Source: an uncultured Eubacteriales bacterium (GTDB taxonomy: Bacteria > Bacillota > Clostridia > Peptostreptococcales > Anaerovoracaceae). Taken from it: a DNA stretch of 11,294 bases. The stretch spans positions 1-11,294 of the forward strand of contig CACWYF010000040.1 of NCBI GenBank assembly GCA_902765035.1, read 5' to 3'. Every line of letters starts with the position of its first letter. Position 1 is the first letter of the stretch. Shown here in pieces: positions 1 to 5,794 of the stretch. Under the pieces are notes generated by a model. That model was not told the DNA's origin. It was given only the letters and a program-made list of their open reading frames with translations, and did not search any database. The position numbers were made by a program, and so were the translations under genes.

Positions 1-63
1 AAAGAAGAAGCACGGCAGCACCATATAACTGAAAGGCTTACTTGCCTGTCCGGAGAGCATTAA
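1..63 (+). other. Possible 3' end of an upstream gene, undecided
   Basis: The first bases are open in two forward frames until nearby stops. The frame starting at base 2 reads KKKHGSTI and stops at 26-28. The frame starting at base 1 reads on to a TAA at 61-63. Either could be the tail of a gene cut by the window edge. The galE promoter begins at 42, so the shorter tail fits better. Too little is present to name a product. Confidence 0.2.
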
Positions 64-70
64 GTATAAT
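42..70 (+). promoter_or_regulatory. Promoter of galE
   Basis: A TTGCCT -35 box (42-47) is separated by 17 bases from a perfect TATAAT -10 box (65-70). Transcription would begin near 76-78, giving galE a leader of about 120 bases that includes the palindrome at 134-159. A second AT-rich stretch (166-176) lies too close to the ribosome site to be the main promoter. Confidence 0.65.
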
Positions 71-115
71 CATCTAGAGCCCTCCGAGATATGACTGGGG
101 CAACAAACTTACATA

Positions 116-159
116 TTATATACATGTTATATACATAACCCATTATGTAATGGGTTATG
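116..159 (+). promoter_or_regulatory. galE leader: 10-bp direct repeat and 12-bp-arm palindrome
   Basis: TTATATACAT occurs twice in tandem (116-125 and 127-136, period 11). The second copy runs into an inverted repeat, CATAACCCATTA (134-145) and TAATGGGTTATG (148-159), perfect over 12 bp with only two central bases. In DNA this is a plausible dimer-binding operator. In RNA it would need some opened pairs to form a loop. It lies downstream of the predicted start site and about 24 bases before the ribosome site, so a bound repressor or the hairpin could limit galE expression. The ligand or regulator is unknown. Confidence 0.5.
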
Positions 160-196
160 CAGGGATATATATTATAGAAGACAGGAGGAAACTATA

Positions 197-1216
197 ATGA
201 AAACTCTTCTTACCGGCGGTGCCGGATATATAGGCTCGCATACCGCAGTTGCCATGCTCGAAGCAGGCCATGAGGTTGCAGTCGTTGACAACTACTATAA
301 CAGTTCGCCTGAGGCCATCCGCAGGGTCGAGCAGATCACGGGCAAAAGCGTGACACTCTACGAAGCGGACGCTGCCGACAAGGAGAAGATGAGAGAGATC
401 CTGAAGGCAGAGATGCCTGACTGCATCATCCATTTTGCCGGCCTCAAGGCAGTAGGCGAGTCAGTTGCAAAGCCGGTCGAGTATTACAGGAACAATATCG
501 ACACAACACTGACACTTCTCGAGGTCATGAAAGAGCTGGGGCTGACCAACTTCGTTTTCTCAAGCTCCGCAACAGTATACGGTGAAGACAACATCCCGCC
601 GTTTCTCGAGACCATGCCTAAGGGTGCATGCACCAATCCTTACGGATGGACAAAGTGGATGCAGGAGCAGATCCTGAGAGACGCTGAGTTCGCAAGCAAT
701 GACACTCTCTCGGTAGTCCTCCTGAGATACTTCAACCCGGTCGGCGCTCATGAGAGCGGCATGATCGGAGAGGACCCGCAGGGCATCCCTAACAACCTGA
801 TGCCATACATCTCGCAGGTAGCAGTCGGCAGAAGAGACCATCTGACAGTTTTCGGTGATGACTACGACACACCGGACGGCACATGCCGCCGCGACTACAT
901 CCATGTAATGGACCTTGCAGAGGGACACGTCCGCGCAGCTGAGTACGCAGTCAGCCACAAGGGCACAGAAGTGTTCAACCTCGGAACAGGCAATCCGTAC
1001 AGCGTACTCGACATGGTCAACGCATTCAGCAAGGCATGCGGACACCAGGTCAAGTATGAGATCGGACCGAGACGTGCCGGTGACGTACAGGACAGCTGGG
1101 CCAACGCAGACAAGGCGAAAGCAGTCCTTCACTGGGAAGCAAAGCGCGGCATCGACGAGATCTGCCGTGACGCATGGAAGTGGCAGAGCAATAATCCACA
1201 GGGATACGGGGAATAA
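197..1216 (+). CDS. galE: UDP-glucose 4-epimerase
   Basis: GalE interconverts UDP-glucose and UDP-galactose in the cytoplasm, using tightly bound NAD (Leloir pathway), and supplies sugar nucleotides for surface polymers. The 339-residue product matches the family's usual length of about 338. The N-terminal Rossmann motif GGAGYIGS is at residues 7-14 and the ribose-binding acidic residue is D31. The SSSATVYG segment (about 122-129) carries the catalytic Ser/Thr, and Y149-xxx-K153 (YGWTK) is the SDR catalytic pair. The C-terminal half has typical family motifs (RYFNPVGAH, RRDYIHVMDLA, FNLGTG). The ATG follows AGGAGGAA at a good distance. No other Leloir gene is in view, so it is probably a stand-alone gene serving envelope polysaccharide. 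Identification is firm. Confidence 0.97.
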   Translation: MKTLLTGGAGYIGSHTAVAMLEAGHEVAVVDNYYNSSPEAIRRVEQITGKSVTLYEADAADKEKMREILKAEMPDCIIHFAGLKAVGESVAKPVEYYRNNIDTTLTLLEVMKELGLTNFVFSSSATVYGEDNIPPFLETMPKGACTNPYGWTKWMQEQILRDAEFASNDTLSVVLLRYFNPVGAHESGMIGEDPQGIPNNLMPYISQVAVGRRDHLTVFGDDYDTPDGTCRRDYIHVMDLAEGHVRAAEYAVSHKGTEVFNLGTGNPYSVLDMVNAFSKACGHQVKYEIGPRRAGDVQDSWANADKAKAVLHWEAKRGIDEICRDAWKWQSNNPQGYGE

Positions 1217-1247
1217 TGTGTCATTGGGGACGGTCCTTTTTGACACA
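1217..1247. repeat. REP-like hairpin of the GGGGACGG type
   Basis: This 31-base element starts on the base after the galE stop. Its outer arms TGTGTCA (1217-1223) and TGACACA (1241-1247) are perfectly complementary. Inside, GGAC-G-GTCC forms a second short stem. Sequences of this design, with a GGGGACGGTCCTTTTTG-like core bounded by TGTCA-type ends, are recalled as dispersed palindromes in clostridial genomes, in some cases near IS200-like (REP-associated) transposases. No transposase is present here. It may also act as a weak terminator or RNA 3'-end stabiliser for galE. Confidence 0.6.
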
Positions 1248-1282
1248 TCGCAATATAATTACAGAAAAGGAAACATTATTAC

Positions 1283-1729
1283 ATGAAGTTTGTGATCCAG
1301 AGGGTGCAGCATGCATCCGTAACAGTAGAAAACGAAGTCATCGGAAAGATCGGCAGAGGCTACATGGTCCTGATCGGCGTCAGCGATGCAGACGATGAAG
1401 CCGTTGCAGACAAGATGGTAGACAAGATGATCAAGCTCCGCATCAATGAGGATGCAGAGGGCAAGACCAACCTGTCACTGGCAGACGTGGACGGAGGTCT
1501 CCTCCTCATATCCCAGTTCACCCTGTACGCCAACTGCAAGAAGGGCAACAGACCATCCTTCACTGAAGCCGGTTCACCGGACAAGGCCAGCGCGCTCTAC
1601 GAGTACATCATAGAGAAGTGCAAAGAGAGAGTGCCTGTAGTCGAGAAGGGTTCGTTCGGAGCGCACATGGCAGTTGAGCTAGTGAATGACGGACCGTTTA
1701 CCATAGTACTCGACTCGGAGAAGCTATAG
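1283..1729 (+). CDS. dtd: D-aminoacyl-tRNA deacylase
   Basis: Dtd removes D-amino acids (and glycine) mischarged onto tRNA, a proofreading step that keeps D-residues out of proteins. The 148-residue length is typical. The active-site strand SQFTL is at 77-81, with the key Thr at 80. The Gly-cisPro motif that excludes L-amino acids is seen as NDGPFT (G137-P138) near the C-terminus. The N-terminus [13 protein letters not shown] is characteristic of the family. The ATG at 1283 has only a modest ribosome site (AAAAGG, about 12 bases upstream), so translation may be weak. It lies 66 bases after galE with the REP-like hairpin between, so it may be co-transcribed with galE. Identification is firm. 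Confidence 0.97.
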   Translation: MKFVIQRVQHASVTVENEVIGKIGRGYMVLIGVSDADDEAVADKMVDKMIKLRINEDAEGKTNLSLADVDGGLLLISQFTLYANCKKGNRPSFTEAGSPDKASALYEYIIEKCKERVPVVEKGSFGAHMAVELVNDGPFTIVLDSEKL

Positions 1730-1785
1730 GTTCATCAGACTGAAATGAGCAGATAATAAAGTTCAATAAGACGAAGAGAAAGTGT

Positions 1786-1809
1786 GAGGCAGGCTGAAGA
1801 GCCTGCCTC
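1786..1809 (+). terminator. Hairpin after dtd, terminator-like without a clear U tract
   Basis: GAGGCAGGC (1786-1794) pairs perfectly with GCCTGCCTC (1801-1809) around a six-base loop. The bases that follow (CCTTGCTATAA) are not a run of T, so intrinsic termination would be inefficient. It could instead be an RNA-stabilising or processing hairpin. Its place 56 bases past the dtd stop and just before a new promoter favours a role at the transcript end. Confidence 0.5.
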
Positions 1810-1811
1810 CC

Positions 1812-1841
1812 TTGCTATAACTGCAGTTCATAAAGTATAAT
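1812..1841 (+). promoter_or_regulatory. Promoter of the L,D-transpeptidase gene
   Basis: TTGCTA (1812-1817) is followed after 18 bases by a perfect TATAAT (1836-1841). The predicted start near 1848 leaves a leader of about 88 bases. No strong secondary structure was recognised in that leader. The gene's ribosome site is GAGGGGA, just upstream of the ATG. Confidence 0.5.
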
Positions 1842-1935
1842 AAAATACTACGATTCAAAGAATGCTTATCTGAACAGAATAATCAAAGGTGCGCATGTAC
1901 TGGCAGAGTGATATAGAAAGGCGAGGGGAAAAGCA

Positions 1936-3333
1936 ATGAAAAAGACCCTTTCAAGAATAATCGTGGTGCTGCTGGCGATGGTGATGGTGATCACCTCGGC
2001 GCTTGCAGTATTCGCGGAGACAGAGGGCGGGCAGCCGGGCAATGAAGGCCTGACAGCCGGTGCTTCAGCTGAGGCGCTTCAGGCTGACGGCGAGGACGGG
2101 ACCGATCAGGACAATGACCAGACTGACGGCGGTGAGCAGGACAGCAATGAGCAATCAGGCGGACAGAATGATGAAGGCGAAGGTGAAGATCCGCAGCCAA
2201 TTACATATACTGTCACTTGGATGAACCAGGATGGAACCGGAGAGCCGCTTGAAGTCGATGAGGAAGTAGCAGCAGGGTCACAGCCAGAGTTTAATGGTGA
2301 AGAACCGATCAAGGCATCCGACGGCAAGTATAACTATACCTTCGAAGGCTGGGCGAAAGAGATAAATCAGGAAATGGGAGTTACTGCAGAGGAACTGGAA
2401 ACAGTTTCGGGGCCTGTTACTTATTATGCTGCATTCAGCAAAAAAGAGATTCCACACGTTCATGCATATGGTGGGTGGATGACAACGGTAAGCCCTACAT
2501 ATTTCAGGAACGGCACCAGAGTCCGCAAGTGCAACTGCGGTGCGACTGAGACACAGACGATCGCCAGGCTGACAGCTAAGAATAAGTGGGTCAGTGACGG
2601 CGGCAAGCTGTATTACTTCGGCAGCAACGGAAGCCCGGTCAAAGGCTGGGTCAAGATGAAGCCGTACAAGAGCAAGAAGGTAAGATGGTGCTACTTCACA
2701 CAGGCAGGCGCCTATGTCAAGAACATCAGCAAGAGCACACGCAACAAGTGGGTCAATGCCGGAGGCTACAAATTCTACTTCACCAAGAAGAGGAAACCTG
2801 CCGGATACGGATTCAACGTCGTTAAGAACAAACTGTACCACATGAACAGATTCGGCGCTGTGATGTATGGCACATTCAAGGCGAGCGACGGCAACACATA
2901 TACGACCGCGAAGAACGGTTCCATCAGCGGACTGGCTTACTATAAATATAAGTACAAGACATTCGTACTGGTGGATATTTCCGACCAGACCATCTGGTTC
3001 TATAAGAACGGCAAACAGAAGCTGAAATCAGATGTTGTCACAGGAACAAAGGGCAGAACTCCTACCCCGACCGGCACATTCAAAGTCCGCAACAAGCTGA
3101 GAAACATAAATCTTGTAGGACCGTCCTGGAACTCGCACGTCAGCTACTGGATCGCCTTCAAGGGCTCATCATACGGACTGCATGACGCGAGCTGGAGGAC
3201 CTCAAAGCAGTTCTCCAACCACAGGACATATCTGAACAACGGCTCGCACGGATGCATCAATCTGAGATATTCCACAGCGGCAAGTCTGTACAGCATGGTC
3301 AAGAGAGGCACGCCGGTAATTGTCCAGAAATAA
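1936..3333 (+). CDS. Secreted, wall-binding L,D-transpeptidase (YkuD domain)
   Basis: YkuD enzymes cross-link peptidoglycan stem peptides by 3-3 bonds or attach proteins to them, outside the membrane, through a catalytic Cys. Residues 1-27 form a signal peptide (basic start, hydrophobic core, cleavage near AVFA-E). Residues 28-88 are an acidic Gly/Asp/Gln-rich linker. Residues 89-169 resemble an InlB B-repeat/Flg_new-type beta domain (YTVTW through YTFEGWA to YYAAFS). Residues about 198-210 hold a small Cys pair (CNC). Residues 216-335 carry several aromatic/Gly repeats of the glucan/choline-binding type (NKWVSDGGKLYYF, GWVKM, NKWVNAGGYKFYF), which should hold the protein to wall polymers. 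The YkuD domain fills 341-464, with H416 and the SHGCINL motif (C440). It is a single-gene unit between its own promoter and a strong terminator. Domain identity is firm; the exact substrate is not known. Confidence 0.93.
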   Translation: MKKTLSRIIVVLLAMVMVITSALAVFAETEGGQPGNEGLTAGASAEALQADGEDGTDQDNDQTDGGEQDSNEQSGGQNDEGEGEDPQPITYTVTWMNQDGTGEPLEVDEEVAAGSQPEFNGEEPIKASDGKYNYTFEGWAKEINQEMGVTAEELETVSGPVTYYAAFSKKEIPHVHAYGGWMTTVSPTYFRNGTRVRKCNCGATETQTIARLTAKNKWVSDGGKLYYFGSNGSPVKGWVKMKPYKSKKVRWCYFTQAGAYVKNISKSTRNKWVNAGGYKFYFTKKRKPAGYGFNVVKNKLYHMNRFGAVMYGTFKASDGNTYTTAKNGSISGLAYYKYKYKTFVLVDISDQTIWFYKNGKQKLKSDVVTGTKGRTPTPTGTFKVRNKLRNINLVGPSWNSHVSYWIAFKGSSYGLHDASWRTSKQFSNHRTYLNNGSHGCINLRYSTAASLYSMVKRGTPVIVQK

Positions 3334-3354
3334 CAGTTGCACATTGCACTACCG

Positions 3355-3397
3355 GGCGCATCTGCAGTCAGGGAAGACCGCAGATGCGCCTTTTGCA
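3355..3397 (+). terminator. Strong intrinsic terminator after the L,D-transpeptidase
   Basis: GGCGCATCTGC (3355-3365) and GCAGATGCGCC (3380-3390) form a perfect 11-bp stem around a 14-base loop, followed at once by TTTTGCATTT. It sits 21 bases past the stop and insulates the operator array that starts at 3415. Confidence 0.85.
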
Positions 3398-3414
3398 TTT
3401 AATGGAGGATTTTG

Positions 3415-3555
3415 TATACCTTAAAGGGTATAAAAGAGATATGAGCAACAACCTTTATACCCGAACAGGTATAAAATAGATAAACAGGACTTGCTTTATA
3501 CCCGTTAGGGTATAAAAGCAATCAATGCAATTGAAATTATACCCGACAAGGTATA
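3415..3555. promoter_or_regulatory. Array of four TATACC-N6-GGTATA operators with 41-bp period
   Basis: Four 18-bp palindromes lie at 3415-3432, 3456-3473, 3497-3514 and 3538-3555. All four keep TATACC and GGTATA exactly. The six central bases differ (TTAAAG, CGAACA, CGTTAG, CGACAA), as expected where a dimer contacts only the arms. In the middle two the arms extend to TTTATACC and GGTATAAA. Start-to-start spacing is exactly 41 bp each time, about four helical turns, so all sites face the same side of the DNA, while the 23-base gaps are not conserved. This resembles the E. coli HipB operators (TATCC-N8-GGATA, four sites before hipBA), and the next gene encodes a HipB-like HTH protein, the likely ligand. 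Confidence 0.85.
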
Positions 3556-3559
3556 TTCT
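3531..3559 (+). promoter_or_regulatory. Candidate promoter of the HTH/cytidylyltransferase operon, covered by operator 4
   Basis: TTGAAA (3531-3536), a 17-base spacer and TATTCT (3554-3559) form a plausible promoter whose spacer and -10 region are occupied by operator 4 (3538-3555). Binding there would block RNA polymerase directly. Another weak match, TTGCAT (3393-3398) with TATACC (3415-3420), overlaps operator 1. The start site has to be mapped to choose between them. Confidence 0.4.
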
Positions 3560-3636
3560 GATTTCAACAAAATCAGTTCATGAAAAAGATAAACTATGCC
3601 GGATGCAATAAAACGGTTCGGAGAGGGGAAGAGTCG

Positions 3637-3864
3637 ATGAGCACACTTGGGGACTTTGTAAAAGAGAACAGGAAGAAGGCGGGTCTGACCCAAAAGGAAT
3701 TTGCACTGAGATCTGGCCTTGGACTCAGATTTATCCGTGAGCTGGAACAGGGAAAGACCACACTAAGGCTTGATAAAGTGAATCAGGCACTGTCGATGTT
3801 CGGTGCCGAGGCCGTTCCCGGAAAGGCTGAGAAACTGAGAGATAAGGGAGGTCGCACAAAATGA
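3637..3864 (+). CDS. HipB/Y4mF-like HTH transcriptional regulator, orphan antitoxin type
   Basis: This 75-residue protein is a single Cro/CI-type helix-turn-helix domain. Residues 1-16 are the first helix (LGDFVKENRKKAG), LTQKEFALRSGLGLRFIRELEQGK (17-40) contains the HTH, and TLRLDKVNQALSMFG (42-56) is the closing helix typical of HipB/Y4mF antitoxins. ATG 3637 is chosen because GAGAGGGGAAGAG lies just before it. An in-frame ATG at 3580 has no such site and would add 19 unconvincing residues. In HipBA-type loci this protein represses its own operon and neutralises a HipA kinase, but no HipA is present here. The stop overlaps the next start (ATGA at 3861-3864), so the cytidylyltransferase takes the place normally held by the toxin. 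It probably binds the four palindromes upstream. Family assignment is good; loss of an antitoxin role is inferred. Confidence 0.88.
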   Translation: MSTLGDFVKENRKKAGLTQKEFALRSGLGLRFIRELEQGKTTLRLDKVNQALSMFGAEAVPGKAEKLRDKGGRTK

Positions 3865-4628
3865 TATACGCAGCAGTACTTGCAGGTGGCATCGGATCGA
3901 GGATGGGTGCTGATAAGCCAAAACAGTTCCTCGAGTTCGGTGATAGACCGGTAATTGTTCATACGGTCGAAAGATTCATGGAGTGCGATGAGATCGACAG
4001 AGTCATTGTCATGACTCCTGCTGAGTGGTGCGATTATACACGAAATCTCCTGGTGCAGTATTTTTGCAGTGCATCTGTCGGGACTGGAGAAGAGATGCAT
4101 GAAGGAGCAGGAAGCGGTTCAGAAGAGGGTGGACGGATCACTGTGGCTGTAGGTGGCCAGACAAGGAACGAGACTCTGATGAACGCTATATCTGTCATCG
4201 AGGCGGACGGCAATCTGGATGATGAGACAATCATCGTAACGCATGATGCAGTGAGACCATTCGTAACAGAGCGGATGATAAGAGAGAACATTGCAGCAGC
4301 AAGAGAGACCGGAGCCTGTGAGACTGCGTTCCCTGCAACAGACACGATCATCGAGACAGATGATAATAAGTATGTAGCAACGGTACCTGACAGATCAAGA
4401 CTGTGGATGGTGCAGACTCCGCAGACCTTCAGAGCTAAGAAACTCCGCGAATTGTACATGAGCCTGACTGAAGAAGAGAAGGAAGTACTAACAGACGCAG
4501 CCAGGATATATGTTATGAAGGATGAACCTGTAGAGATCGTCAGAGGAGAGAGCTGGAATATCAAGATAACGTATCCGCAGGACATAAAAATAGCAGAAGC
4601 AATAGAAGAACAGAGATGTAAAGGGTAA
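3861..4628 (+). CDS. IspD/TarI-family cytidylyltransferase, closer to TarI (ribitol-5-phosphate type)
   Basis: These enzymes transfer CMP from CTP to a sugar-alcohol phosphate: methylerythritol 4-phosphate (IspD, isoprenoids) or ribitol 5-phosphate (TarI, wall teichoic acid and capsule). The 255-residue product has the nucleotide-binding loop AAVLAGGIGSRMG (4-16) followed by PKQF (20-23), RNET (102-105), HDAVRPF (128-134), DTI (161-163), QTPQTF (185-190), and VRGESWNIKIT (227-237). The GGIGSRMG loop, the PAEW and RNET segments and the VRGE-NIKIT end match TarI more than housekeeping IspD. About 20 extra residues (roughly 68-92, Gly/Glu/Ser-rich) seem to be inserted compared with S. aureus TarI as remembered. 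No TarJ reductase is adjacent, so the substrate is unproven. It overlaps the HTH gene by four bases and should be translationally coupled to it. Confidence 0.85.
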   Translation: MIYAAVLAGGIGSRMGADKPKQFLEFGDRPVIVHTVERFMECDEIDRVIVMTPAEWCDYTRNLLVQYFCSASVGTGEEMHEGAGSGSEEGGRITVAVGGQTRNETLMNAISVIEADGNLDDETIIVTHDAVRPFVTERMIRENIAAARETGACETAFPATDTIIETDDNKYVATVPDRSRLWMVQTPQTFRAKKLRELYMSLTEEEKEVLTDAARIYVMKDEPVEIVRGESWNIKITYPQDIKIAEAIEEQRCKG

Positions 4629-4674
4629 TAATTAAGTAGAAGAACTAGCAACGTTTTGATACATGTAAGTGAAA

Positions 4675-4720
4675 AAGCAAAAAGTAAACCACAGTGCTGT
4701 TTACTTTTTGCTTATTTTTT
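4675..4720. terminator. Terminator between the cytidylyltransferase and the Xre/ImmA gene, a perfect 15-bp inverted repeat
   Basis: AAGCAAAAAGTAAAC (4675-4689) and GTTTACTTTTTGCTT (4699-4713) are perfectly complementary around a nine-base loop, followed by ATTTTTTG on the + strand and preceded by a run of A, so it could stop transcription from either side. It lies 46 bases past the cytidylyltransferase stop. Because the right arm reaches to within 35 bases of the next ATG, the same DNA might also be an operator for the Xre protein. A weak promoter, TTTACT (4700-4705) with TAAAAT (4722-4727), overlaps it. Confidence 0.75.
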
Positions 4721-4747
4721 GTAAAATATAAACAGGAGGTGAGTGAA

Positions 4748-5791
4748 ATGTTTTCCCGAAATCTCAAATATTACAGACTGAAAAAGAATTTGACTAAAAA
4801 AGAGCTGGCTTCCCGCGTTGGGGTTTCATTGATGTCAATTACCCATTATGAGAATGGTGACAGATATCCAGAGATGTCTATCATAAAAAAGCTTGCGGAG
4901 ACTTTGGATGTAAAAGTTGTTGACTTTCTGGCGTCCAGAAATGAACATCTTGAATTCTATCATGGCGAGTTTCGCAAAAATAGTCGAATGGCTAAATCAA
5001 AACAAAGCTATATAAGAGAAGCAGTTGAAGAGTATTTCAGCAGGTTCTTTGATGCAGTTGAAATACTCGGGGGAGAGGTCTTACCGGAAACTCCACTGAT
5101 TCACAGCATTCCGTTAGAAGATGATATAGAAGTAAATGGTAAAAAATTAAGAACATACCTTGGTATTCCGGAAACGGGACCAATAGGAGAGCTAATTGAG
5201 AGACTTGAGAATAAAGGTTTTTTGATTTTTTTGATGGAATCAGATGAACAAACCTTTTCTGGAATAAATGGAACTGTCAATGGAAGACCTTATATTGTTA
5301 TTAATCGAAAAATGACTCCAGAGCGCATCAGAACTACTATCGGACATGAGCTTGCACATATAGCATTCATCTGGCCTGAAGACATGCCGGATAAGAATGC
5401 AGAAAAGATTGCAACGGCTATTGCAGGCGCATTCTTGATTCCTGAAGAAGACGTAATAAGAGAACTGGGAATAAGGAGACGCGCACTGACTACGGATATG
5501 TATATGGTATGTGAAGAGTATGGCATCGCTATGTCGTTACTTACCGTAAGAGCATATTCATGTAATGTTATCAATGAGAAATTGTACAAGGACTATTTCA
5601 TTTCTTTAAATAACAGTCCTGGAGGAAGAAAAAATGAGCCGTCAAGGATAGCAGAGGAAAAGACGAATTTGTTTGAGCAACTTGTATACAGAGCTGTAAA
5701 CGAGAAAGAGATATCGATTCAGAGAGGCGCAGAATTGCTCAATAGCTCATATGAAACAGTAGCGTCAAATTGCGCTTATATAGGAGGCTAA
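4748..5791 (+). CDS. Xre-HTH/ImmA-IrrE metalloprotease fusion (COG2856 type)
   Basis: Residues 5-60 are a Cro/CI helix-turn-helix (LKYYRLKKNLTKKELASRVGVS through ETLDVKVVDFL). A linker of about 60-130 residues follows. Residues about 140-270 are the ImmA/IrrE zinc-peptidase domain with GHELAHIAF (H200, E201, H204) and a likely third ligand E219 in the AEKIATAIAGAFLIP helix. The last 60 residues are helical and hold a second HTH-like stretch (ISIQRGAELLNSSYETVAS). ATG 4748 follows the strong site GGAGGTGA; an upstream in-frame ATG at 4694 falls inside the terminator loop and is rejected. ImmA-type proteases cleave repressors, as ICEBs1 ImmA cleaves ImmR. In Xre-COG2856 fusions the same chain may bind DNA and act as antitoxin. 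The PIN gene starts three bases after the stop. The gene is visibly richer in A+T than its neighbours, suggesting transfer. Confidence 0.93.
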   Translation: MFSRNLKYYRLKKNLTKKELASRVGVSLMSITHYENGDRYPEMSIIKKLAETLDVKVVDFLASRNEHLEFYHGEFRKNSRMAKSKQSYIREAVEEYFSRFFDAVEILGGEVLPETPLIHSIPLEDDIEVNGKKLRTYLGIPETGPIGELIERLENKGFLIFLMESDEQTFSGINGTVNGRPYIVINRKMTPERIRTTIGHELAHIAFIWPEDMPDKNAEKIATAIAGAFLIPEEDVIRELGIRRRALTTDMYMVCEEYGIAMSLLTVRAYSCNVINEKLYKDYFISLNNSPGGRKNEPSRIAEEKTNLFEQLVYRAVNEKEISIQRGAELLNSSYETVASNCAYIGG

Positions 5792-5794
5792 TGA

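Noticed and set aside
560..1246. 228-codon minus-strand open frame within galE
   Set aside because: It mirrors the codon bias of galE, has no ribosome site and no recognisable product.
2278..2841. 187-codon minus-strand open frame within the L,D-transpeptidase gene
   Set aside because: Antisense shadow of a clearly coding gene, with an implausible sequence.
3415..3555. Short CRISPR-like array
   Set aside because: The units are dyad-symmetric with variable centres and only 23-base gaps. Conserved arms with free centres fit protein operators, not CRISPR repeats, and no cas gene is present.
3580..3636. Earlier start for the HTH gene
   Set aside because: ATG 3580 is in frame but has no ribosome site. 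GAGAGGGG just before ATG 3637 and the family's usual N-terminus favour 3637.
3861..4628. HipA-like kinase downstream of the HipB-like gene
   Set aside because: The protein has cytidylyltransferase motifs throughout (GGIGSRMG, HDAVRPF) and no kinase motifs.
4034..4651. 205-codon minus-strand open frame opposite the cytidylyltransferase
   Set aside because: Antisense shadow: Ser/Val/Ile-rich product arising from reverse reading of acidic codons.
4694..4747. Earlier start for the Xre/ImmA gene
   Set aside because: That ATG-like start lies inside the terminator hairpin and gives a hydrophobic extension unlike HTH proteins. GGAGGTGA directly serves ATG 4748.
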